Assembly: GCA_016790385.1 (NCBI GenBank)
Contig: JAEUNV010000672.1
Span: 1-5,333 of the forward strand
Source: Zoogloea sp.
Lineage (GTDB): Bacteria > Pseudomonadota > Gammaproteobacteria > Burkholderiales > Rhodocyclaceae
Reading direction: 5' to 3'
DNA: 5,333 nt
This document shows, piece after piece, positions 1 through 5,333 of this stretch; within the stretch, counting starts at the first letter, position 1; each line of letters begins with the position of its first letter. The notes under the pieces are model-generated. The model saw only the letters and a program-made list of their open reading frames with translations. It had not been told where the DNA came from and made no database searches. The position numbers and the translations under genes are program-made.

Positions 1-181
1 TGAGCGCCATAATGCTGCGCGCTCGTTCCGCTGCACTGCATCCCGGCAGTGAGCGGTTTTCAGCGATCGCCCTCGTTTGCAGCGAGGTGGTAGGGTTGTT
101 GTGACTCATTTGTAGTACCGGCCCGGTTGGCGTTGGCGCGCCTTCCGGGCCTTCTTGCGTATGCTGATCCGACTCGTGCAT
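1..181 (-). CDS. Hypothetical protein, N-terminal 60 residues (runs off the left edge)
   Basis: An open frame starts with ATG at 181 and stays open for 60 codons to the window edge, so the C-terminus is missing. The visible protein begins MHESDQHTQEGPEGAP. Residues 9-24 are rich in Pro, Gly and Thr and probably disordered. The part after about residue 33 looks more ordered and ends AAERARSIMAL, which could begin a helix. I do not recognise the family and assign no function. The gene lies 90 bases past the integrase stop on the same strand, so it would belong to the same integrated element. A candidate extended -10 box lies about 30 bases upstream. No good Shine-Dalgarno site precedes the ATG at 181; a second in-frame ATG at residue 25 (107-109) also lacks one, so the start is uncertain. 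The competing plus-strand frames here look like nothing known. A chance open frame in GC-rich DNA cannot be excluded. Confidence 0.42.
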   Translation of the reverse strand, partial: MHESDQHTQEGPEGAPTPTGPVLQMSHNNPTTSLQTRAIAENRSLPGCSAAERARSIMAL

Positions 182-209
182 GGCGCGTCACGGCGAAGCA
201 GCAGGAATC

Positions 210-218
210 ATTTTAACA
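210..218 (-). promoter_or_regulatory. Candidate extended -10 promoter for the left-edge reading frame
   Basis: Read on the minus strand the sequence is TGTTAAAAT. This is a TGn extension followed by TAAAAT, five of six matches to the sigma-70 -10 consensus. It lies in a locally AT-rich patch within GC-rich surroundings, between the integrase stop and the ATG at 181. Transcription would begin around 203 and give a leader of about 20 bases. No -35 box at normal spacing is convincing, although extended -10 promoters can do without one. This is inferred from sequence match alone. Confidence 0.3.
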
Positions 219-271
219 GGTTACCTATTTGCGATTCGTCAGCGCACGGAATCCGACTTTCTGTGAAACCG

Positions 272-1531
272 TCAGGCAGCGGTTCGTATCGGTGTCACGT
301 TGCCGCTGCCGCCCTGTCTCCAGGCGTCCAGCATGTCCGCCCATTGCTGCATCATCCGGCGGCGGTCGTCCAAATGTTCCGCGTGGTTGTAGCTTCTCCG
401 CACCGCGTTGGTGTCGGCGTGGGCGAGTTGGCGTTCAATCCAGTCAGAAGAAAATCCCATCTCGTTTAGGCGGGTGCTGCCCGTGGTGCGGGTCGCGTGC
501 GGGCTGTACTTGCCCGACCATTTGAGGGTGTAGAGCATTTGGCGGAATGACTCCACCGCCATCGGCTTGGATCTGTCGTCACGCCCGGGGAATGCGTGGG
601 TCAGGTGCCCCGTGATGCCGTGCAGGGCGCGCAGCATCGAAACGGCCTGAGCCGGCAGCGGGATCGTGTGCGGCTTGCGCTTCTTCATCCGCTCCGCCGG
701 GATGCGCCATAGCGCAGCATCGAGGTCGAATTCAGCCCATTCCGCCTCTGCTGCCTCAGAGGGGCGGCACAGGGTTAGCCACATCAGCATGAACGCGCTG
801 CGTGTCTCATGGCGTCCGCCGTGCCCTTCCACGTCCCGCATGAGTTGGCCGATCTCCTGCACCTCCAATGCGCGTTTGTGCTGGGTCTTGTTTGCAGGTA
901 GCGCCTTGCGCACCGGCTGCACCGGATCGGTGTCGGCGCGCAGGGTTGAAACCGCCAGGTCGAACACGCTGGATATGTCGCGCTTCACCGCATCGGCCAC
1001 GCTCGGCCCGTTCTTCTCGCGGGCTGTCTTGAGCACGTCGAGCACATGGGCAGGCGTGATCTGCTTGACCGGCAGCGCTCCTATCTTCGGGAAGGCCACT
1101 CGGGCCAGGGTGTCGATTCGGCGGGTCTTGGTGACTTCCTCCCAGTCTCGCAGTGATACCCATTCGCGGGCCACGGACTCGAAGGTATTGCCGGCGTTCT
1201 GTTGCGCCCGGATCTTGTCGAGCTGGCGAGCGTGGGCAGGGTTGATACCCTGTTTGACCAGCGCCCGCGCCCTGGTGCGTTCCTCGCGGGCCTCTGCCAG
1301 CGTGAAGCGCCGGCCGGCGCGCCGGGCTTCGGCTTCCTCGGGGGTTTCACCAGTGGGCGCGGGCGCGTAGTCGCCCACGGCAAACATGGACTCCTTGCCG
1401 GCCAGCTCGAAGCGGTAGCGCCAAGCCTTCACGCCGTTCGGCTTCACCTCAAGCACCAGCCCGTTTCCGTCCGTCAGCTTGTAGGGCCGTTCCTTGGCCT
1501 TCGCGTTTTTGCACTGGGTATCGGTCAGCAT
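272..1531 (-). CDS. int: P4-type tyrosine recombinase (site-specific integrase)
   Basis: This is a complete 419-residue integrase of the P4 phage/genomic island type, which inserts and excises mobile DNA at an attachment site through a covalent 3'-phosphotyrosine intermediate. Residues 1-95 match the N-terminal arm-binding domain of this family (opening MLTDTQCKNAKAKERPYKLT). About 112-205 is the core-binding SAM-like domain. About 220-395 is the catalytic domain. The catalytic set appears complete: R256 in LTLCRPSEA, K283 in RMKKRKPHTIPL, H345 and R348 in SPHATRT, H371 in QLAHAD, and nucleophile Y381 in RRSYNHAEHL. Its length is normal for the family, and I see no frameshift. The ATG at 1531 is supported by an AGGAG at 1540-1544, eight bases upstream. 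The 5' end faces ychF across a 191-base gap, the same layout in which such integrases usually face their attachment site. The likely target is therefore near the ychF 3' end. Class is certain; element type (prophage, island or ICE) cannot be told from this window. Confidence 0.96.
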   Translation of the reverse strand: MLTDTQCKNAKAKERPYKLTDGNGLVLEVKPNGVKAWRYRFELAGKESMFAVGDYAPAPTGETPEEAEARRAGRRFTLAEAREERTRARALVKQGINPAHARQLDKIRAQQNAGNTFESVAREWVSLRDWEEVTKTRRIDTLARVAFPKIGALPVKQITPAHVLDVLKTAREKNGPSVADAVKRDISSVFDLAVSTLRADTDPVQPVRKALPANKTQHKRALEVQEIGQLMRDVEGHGGRHETRSAFMLMWLTLCRPSEAAEAEWAEFDLDAALWRIPAERMKKRKPHTIPLPAQAVSMLRALHGITGHLTHAFPGRDDRSKPMAVESFRQMLYTLKWSGKYSPHATRTTGSTRLNEMGFSSDWIERQLAHADTNAVRRSYNHAEHLDDRRRMMQQWADMLDAWRQGGSGNVTPIRTAA

Positions 1532-1552
1532 GGTGGGCGCTCCTGGTTGGCT

Positions 1553-1604
1553 GTACCCGGCCTTTATTCCGGGCGATGAATTTCATACCCGGAAGCGTAC
1601 CCGG
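1553..1604 (-). repeat. Cluster of TACCCGG repeats and a palindrome in the integrase leader
   Basis: Three direct copies of TACCCGG (plus strand) lie at 1554-1560, 1586-1592 and 1598-1604; the first and third extend to GTACCCGG. An inverted CCGGG at 1569-1573 pairs with the CCCGG of the middle copy (1588-1592). Between them lies a perfect inner palindrome, ATGAA-T-TTCAT, at 1576-1586. The group begins 22 bases upstream of the integrase start codon and overlaps a candidate integrase promoter. Such an arrangement would suit arm-type binding sites for the integrase or an operator for self-repression or an excisionase. The repeats are visible in the sequence; the binding role is inference. Confidence 0.4.
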
Positions 1605-1622
1605 TTGATTGTGAGATGCCAA
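1594..1622 (-). promoter_or_regulatory. Candidate sigma-70 promoter for the integrase
   Basis: On the minus strand, TTGGCA at 1617-1622 matches five of six -35 consensus bases. It is followed after exactly 17 bases by TACGCT at 1594-1599, which matches the -10 consensus at only three of six. Transcription would start near 1587 and give a leader of about 55 bases. It lies downstream of the ychF terminator, so the integrase would be transcribed independently of ychF. The weak -10 box and the overlapping repeats suggest a promoter that is low or controlled, but this is inference. Confidence 0.28.
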
Positions 1623-1639
1623 GCGGGCGCATGAGATGC
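1612..1639. repeat. Two direct copies of TGAGATGC spaced 20 bases apart
   Basis: TGAGATGC occurs at 1612-1619 and again at 1632-1639, 20 bases start to start, so both copies lie on nearly the same face of the DNA helix. They lie between the integrase promoter region and the ychF terminator. Same-face spacing is common for cooperative protein binding sites, so these may be further recombinase or accessory-factor sites. Two 8-base copies could also be chance. Confidence 0.25.
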
Positions 1640-1648
1640 ACTGACAAC

Positions 1649-1671
1649 AAAAAACCCCGCATTTGCGGGGC
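1649..1671 (-). terminator. Strong rho-independent terminator of ychF
   Basis: Read on the minus strand, CCCCGC (1670-1665) and GCGGGG (1660-1655) form a perfect six-pair GC stem around a four-base loop AAAT, which can extend by an A-T pair. A run of six T (1654-1649) follows directly. It lies about 50 bases past the ychF stop. It should separate ychF transcription from the integrase. On the plus strand the hairpin is followed only by CTTTA, so it would work poorly in that direction. Confidence 0.88.
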
Positions 1672-1722
1672 TTTAGGTGAGTTTTGATACGGTGTGATGT
1701 GGCTTGATTCGATACTTTACGC

Positions 1723-2814
<1,092 letters not shown>

Positions 2815-2819
2815 GGGGT

Positions 2820-2825
2820 TCCTTT
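2820..2825 (-). promoter_or_regulatory. Shine-Dalgarno site that fixes the ychF start
   Basis: AAAGGA on the minus strand ends five bases before the ATG at 2814. It supports the conserved start MALQCG over the longer open frame that begins with TTG at 2910. Confidence 0.75.
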
Positions 2826-2837
2826 GATGTGCAGGGC

Positions 2838-2858
2838 TTCCGGCCGAGCGTGCCGGAA
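2838..2858 (-). promoter_or_regulatory. Hairpin in the ychF 5' leader
   Basis: A perfect inverted repeat of seven pairs, TTCCGGC (2838-2844) and GCCGGAA (2852-2858), flanks a seven-base loop. It would lie in the ychF leader, about 13 bases before the Shine-Dalgarno site. It abuts the next hairpin (2859-2881) with no base between them. It has no T-run of its own, so it is not a typical terminator. It could stabilise the leader or bind a regulator; its function is unknown. Confidence 0.45.
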
Positions 2859-2881
2859 AACCCGCTATTGTAAAGCGGGTT
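2857..2881 (-). terminator. Hairpin with short T-run: possible terminator of the GGDEF-EAL gene
   Basis: A perfect eight-pair inverted repeat, AACCCGCT (2881-2874) and AGCGGGTT (2866-2859) on the minus strand, encloses a seven-base loop. Four T end the structure (GGGTTTT), two of them inside the stem. It lies about 48 bases past the stop of the GGDEF-EAL gene and is oriented to end its transcription. The short T-run makes it a weak or partial terminator. Its loop also holds the best -10 candidate for ychF, so it may serve as an operator or be both. Confidence 0.42.
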
Positions 2882-2894
2882 CCCCTTGAGCCAA
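2867..2894 (-). promoter_or_regulatory. Candidate sigma-70 promoter of ychF
   Basis: On the minus strand, TTGGCT (2889-2894, four of six matches) is followed after 16 bases by TACAAT (2867-2872, five of six matches to the -10 consensus). Transcription would start near 2860 and give a leader of about 45 bases that contains the 2838-2858 hairpin. The -10 box lies in the loop of the 2859-2881 inverted repeat. With a separate terminator downstream, this would make ychF a transcription unit of its own. Prediction from sequence match only. Confidence 0.42.
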
Positions 2895-2928
2895 AGGCCG
2901 ACCGTGTCAATCCCGTTTCGAGGCTGGG

Positions 2929-5196
2929 CTATGTCCGCCTGTTGTGATCAGGTGCGGGGGTGGGTGCGTAAAGCCAGGGGGCGGGGGATTGCCAATGGGC
3001 AACCCAGGCCGGTACGGCGTCGCCCGGCATGGGGTGGGCAATGCCATATCCTTGGGCGTGCTCGCAGCCGATGGCCAGAAGTGCCGTTCCGTGTTCGATG
3101 GTCTCCGTTCCTTCAGCAACGATCCGCCGGCCGAAGCTGTGGGCGAGGGTCACCAGGCCCCTGACGGAGGCCAGATATTCCTTGTCGTTCAGGATGTTGC
3201 GCACCAGGGATTGGTCGATCTTCAACGTACCCGCGGGAAGGCGACGAAAATGGGTGAGGGACGAATAACCGGTGCCGAAGTCGTCCAGGGCAAAGCCGAC
3301 ACCGAGGGCGGTGCTGTCACGGATGATCCGCGCGGCGCTCTCCATATCTTCCGTCACGGTGGATTCCGGCGTCTCGATTTCCAGGTGCCCGGCGGGTATC
3401 TCCGGGTGGGCCTCAAGACGCTGCATGAGGTGCTCGGTGAAGCCGGCAGTATGGAGATGATGACTGGAGATGTTGACGCTGACAGGCAGTTTCAGTCCGA
3501 GGCGCGCCCAGCGGCTCATCTGGGAGAGCGTTTCGTCCAGAACCCATTGGCCGAGGCGAATGGCAATGGGGCCGCCCTCCAGATAGGGCAGGAACTCGGC
3601 CGGCAGGGTCAGTCCGTACTCGGGGCGCACCCAGCGGACCAGTGCTTCGACGCCGGTGACCGTGCCTTCACGCATGTTGACGGTGGGCAGGTAGTAGAGG
3701 ACGAACTCGCCGTCGGCGAGACCTTTGTCGACGCGCGCGGACATTTGATGGAGGGTTTGGGCGCGCTGTTCCAGCTCGGTGTCGAACAGCCTGATCCGGT
3801 TGCGTCCGGATTGTTTGGCCATCAGCATCGCGCGGTCGGAGTTGCGCAGAAGCGTGTCGGGCTCTGAACCATCGAAGGGGCAGACGGCTACACCGATGCT
3901 TGCCGTGATGGCAAGCGCTTGATCGTCGCCGACGGGGAACGGACGCGCCAGGGCGTGGAGTAGCCGGTCGACCGTGCCACGGATTTCCTCGCGGTCTTCG
4001 ATCCCTCCCATCAGCACCACGAATTCATCACTGCCGAGGCGAGCCACCGTGTCGGAAGCGCGCACGCATTCCTGCAGGCGGGAGGCGGCGTGGACGAGCG
4101 CCGCATCGCCGGCGGAGTGCCCCCAGGTGTCGTTGAGTCGCCGGAAACCGTCCAGATCCACGTAGCACACCGCCACAAGGCTGTCTTCCCGCGCACCGCG
4201 AATGATGGCCTGACGCAAGCGGTCGAGCATCAGCGCGCGGTTGGGAAGGCCGGTTAGGGCATCGTGATAGGCCAAGAAGTTGATCTGCTCGGCGGAGCGG
4301 ACTTCGTCGGTGACGTCGCGCTGGATGGCGTAATACCCATCGTCGTCGCGGGCCAGGCAGTCGGCTCTCCGGGCAGTGATCTCCAGCCAGCGTTCGGAGG
4401 CTGTCTGGGTCTGGAAGGCGCCCGCCCCCGTGTGCCGGAGCAAGGTTTGGCGGATTTTGCGGATCGTGTCCGAGCCCAGGGTTTCGATGGCGGGGGCGCC
4501 GATCAGGGTCTCCGGAGTCTTGCTATAGAAGCTGGCGAAGTTGCTGTTGACGTAACGGAACCGACCATCTCCATCCACCGCCGCCAGCATGACCGGGCTG
4601 TGTTCGGCGACCATGGAGAGGGTGGCCGTCAGGCGGCTCTGCTCGTCGAGACGGCGGATATACAGACGTCGGGAAATCACCGTTAGAGAACCCGAGATGA
4701 TGAACACCGCGCTCAGTATCAACCAGCGCGACAGGGGCGGGATGGGGCCGCCGGGTGGCATCCAGCCGAAGTGCTCCAGGAGGGTGATGCCGAGCAGCGA
4801 CATGACCGTGGCCCCTGTCATGGCGATTGCCTGACGGGGGCCGGCCATCCAGCCCTGCATCAGGATGAGCATCGGAATGCCGGCGATGCCGACACTTCGG
4901 TTGCCGCTGCCGAAAGGTGCCGAGGCGATGATGACGATCCAAATGCCCCATATCAGGAACTGAATGGCAGTGTCCGCGTGGCCCATGCGAACGCCGATCA
5001 AGGCGAATACCGCCAACAGACAGACGAGTGCGGGGGAAAGCAGCATGGGATTGCCGCTATCGTCCAGGAAATAGGCGAGGGTCGTGGCGATCCCCAGCAG
5101 GATCAGCAAGCTCATGCCCATGAATACGAGCATGCGCTTGTTGGCTTCGTCATCGAGGACGGTGAGAACAGCGGGAGGTGATGCGGGCTTCAGCAA
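2929..5196 (-). CDS. Membrane-bound PAS-GGDEF-EAL protein (cyclic di-GMP cyclase/phosphodiesterase)
   Basis: A 755-residue inner-membrane signalling protein. About six hydrophobic segments fill the N-terminus (roughly 22-43, 51-70, 77-93, 103-118, 122-142, 157-176), with no recognised sensor family. A PAS domain with its PAC end follows (about 190-298), then GGDEF (about 305-470) and EAL (about 485-730). In GGDEF the metal-site region is VDLDGF (346-351), the signature is GSDEF (388-392) rather than GGDEF, an RxxD inhibitory site RASD (379-382) sits at the standard five-residue spacing, and the phosphate-binding pair K461/R465 is kept. The EAL domain looks active: E517 in EALVRW, N575, E608, D638/D639 in DDFGTGYSS, K659 and E695 are present, although the usual Gln before Pro504 is Leu503. 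The most likely activity is cyclic di-GMP hydrolysis, with GGDEF either a cyclase or a GTP/cyclic di-GMP sensor. The start is TTG at 5196, directly after an in-frame TGA and with only a weak AGAG upstream; the ATG at 5133 (residue 22) is the alternative. The 80 bases upstream show no clear terminator. Confidence 0.94.
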   Translation of the reverse strand: MLKPASPPAVLTVLDDEANKRMLVFMGMSLLILLGIATTLAYFLDDSGNPMLLSPALVCLLAVFALIGVRMGHADTAIQFLIWGIWIVIIASAPFGSGNRSVGIAGIPMLILMQGWMAGPRQAIAMTGATVMSLLGITLLEHFGWMPPGGPIPPLSRWLILSAVFIISGSLTVISRRLYIRRLDEQSRLTATLSMVAEHSPVMLAAVDGDGRFRYVNSNFASFYSKTPETLIGAPAIETLGSDTIRKIRQTLLRHTGAGAFQTQTASERWLEITARRADCLARDDDGYYAIQRDVTDEVRSAEQINFLAYHDALTGLPNRALMLDRLRQAIIRGAREDSLVAVCYVDLDGFRRLNDTWGHSAGDAALVHAASRLQECVRASDTVARLGSDEFVVLMGGIEDREEIRGTVDRLLHALARPFPVGDDQALAITASIGVAVCPFDGSEPDTLLRNSDRAMLMAKQSGRNRIRLFDTELEQRAQTLHQMSARVDKGLADGEFVLYYLPTVNMREGTVTGVEALVRWVRPEYGLTLPAEFLPYLEGGPIAIRLGQWVLDETLSQMSRWARLGLKLPVSVNISSHHLHTAGFTEHLMQRLEAHPEIPAGHLEIETPESTVTEDMESAARIIRDSTALGVGFALDDFGTGYSSLTHFRRLPAGTLKIDQSLVRNILNDKEYLASVRGLVTLAHSFGRRIVAEGTETIEHGTALLAIGCEHAQGYGIAHPMPGDAVPAWVAHWQSPAPWLYAPTPAPDHNRRT

Positions 5197-5276
5197 TCAG
5201 GCGATCTCTGTCTGTACTTGGCGGCGGAGGGCACTCGCCGGGCGCCGCTGACGGACGGCCCGTGGCCTCTTGATCG

Positions 5277-5333
5277 CTAGCGTACCAGCAACAGATAAAG
5301 CAAAAAGATATTGAGTGTCACAGATGCTGCCGT
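5277..5333 (-). CDS. C-terminal fragment of an unidentified, possibly membrane-bound protein
   Basis: Entering from the right edge, one minus-strand frame reads 18 codons, ending NIFLLYLLLVR, then TAG at 5277-5279. The strongly hydrophobic run looks like the last transmembrane helix of a membrane protein; the fragment is too short to name a family. The stop lies 80 bases before the TTG start of the GGDEF-EAL gene, so the two could share a transcript. Alternatively, another frame stays open from the edge to the TGA at 5197-5199, directly before that TTG. I prefer the hydrophobic frame because the other reads as an Arg-rich stretch typical of out-of-frame GC-rich DNA. The AT-rich bases here could instead be a promoter region. 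Confidence 0.3.
   Translation of the reverse strand, partial: TAASVTLNIFLLYLLLVR

Larger units (their letters stand above)
1605..1722. other. Probable junction between chromosome and integrated element (attachment site not pinpointed)
   Basis: This gap separates a core chromosomal gene (ychF, stop at 1723) from an intact P4-type integrase whose 5' end faces it. It contains the ychF terminator and the TGAGATGC pair but no recognisable tRNA or tmRNA gene, the usual targets of this integrase family. The attachment site should lie in this gap, in the last codons of ychF or in the adjoining integrase leader. I could not find a matching direct repeat inside the window, as expected because the other end of the element lies beyond the left edge. 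This is inferred from gene layout only. Confidence 0.35.

Noticed and set aside
64..71. GCGATCGC octamer, which is abundant in some cyanobacteria
   Set aside because: A single copy within a coding frame carries no information; the rest of the window does not look cyanobacterial.
120..151. Inverted repeat GGCCCGG / CCGGGCC with an 18-base loop
   Set aside because: It lies inside the left-edge open frame, has a long loop and no T-run, and such GC repeats arise easily here; not called as a terminator.
666..1370. Plus-strand open frame of 234 codons opposite the integrase
   Set aside because: Ser/Arg/Ala-rich translation typical of a shadow frame; the integrase on the other strand has a full catalytic set.
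2815..2910. N-terminal extension of YchF starting with TTG at 2910
   Set aside because: It adds 32 residues absent from YchF proteins, overlaps the promoter and hairpins, and a good Shine-Dalgarno site serves the internal ATG at 2814.
2905..2910. Perfect TTGACA on the minus strand as the ychF -35 box
   Set aside because: No -10-like hexamer lies 16-18 bases downstream; the TACAAT at 2867-2872 is 32 bases away. TTGGCT at 2889-2894 fits the spacing better.
2944..3867. Plus-strand open frame of 307 codons opposite the GGDEF-EAL gene
   Set aside because: Antisense shadow of a gene with clear GGDEF and EAL motifs; its own translation has no recognisable domain.
5298..5324. Minus-strand GTGACA with a TATCTG-like box as a promoter for the GGDEF-EAL gene
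   Set aside because: The spacing is 18 bases but the -10 matches at only three of six positions, and the stretch may be the coding end of the upstream gene.

Overview
The window is high-GC DNA, most likely from a betaproteobacterium. I infer this from the YchF sequence, which reads like betaproteobacterial versions, and from the GC-rich codon use; nothing here fixes the genus. All supported genes lie on the minus strand, so transcription runs from high to low coordinates.

Right part (about 1723-5333, apparently chromosomal backbone): the C-terminal end of an unidentified, possibly membrane-bound protein enters at the right edge. It is followed by a complete 755-residue membrane-anchored GGDEF-EAL protein with an internal PAS domain, predicted to act in cyclic di-GMP turnover or sensing. 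Next comes ychF, encoding the conserved ribosome-associated ATPase YchF (EngD). The 114-base gap between the two holds two directly abutting hairpins. One of these carries a candidate -10 box for ychF in its loop and may also end transcription of the upstream gene. A strong intrinsic terminator follows ychF.

Left part (1 to about 1650, apparently the end of an integrated element): an intact P4-type tyrosine integrase starts 191 bases past the ychF stop, with its 5' end facing ychF. A small open reading frame of unknown function follows and runs off the left edge. The integrase leader carries a cluster of TACCCGG repeats and a palindrome that overlap a candidate promoter. No tRNA gene is visible between ychF and the integrase, although P4-type integrases usually sit next to one. 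The simplest reading is that a genomic island or prophage extends leftwards out of the window, with its junction between the ychF stop and the integrase leader.

There is no gene-free stretch longer than 300 bases. The gaps are 182-271, 1532-1722, 2815-2928 and 5197-5276. I see no CRISPR array, rRNA, tRNA or insertion sequence. I did not find a clearly new system here. The most unusual items are the apparently tRNA-free integration site at the ychF 3' end, the promoter-in-hairpin arrangement before ychF, and the GSDEF variant in the cyclic di-GMP protein.
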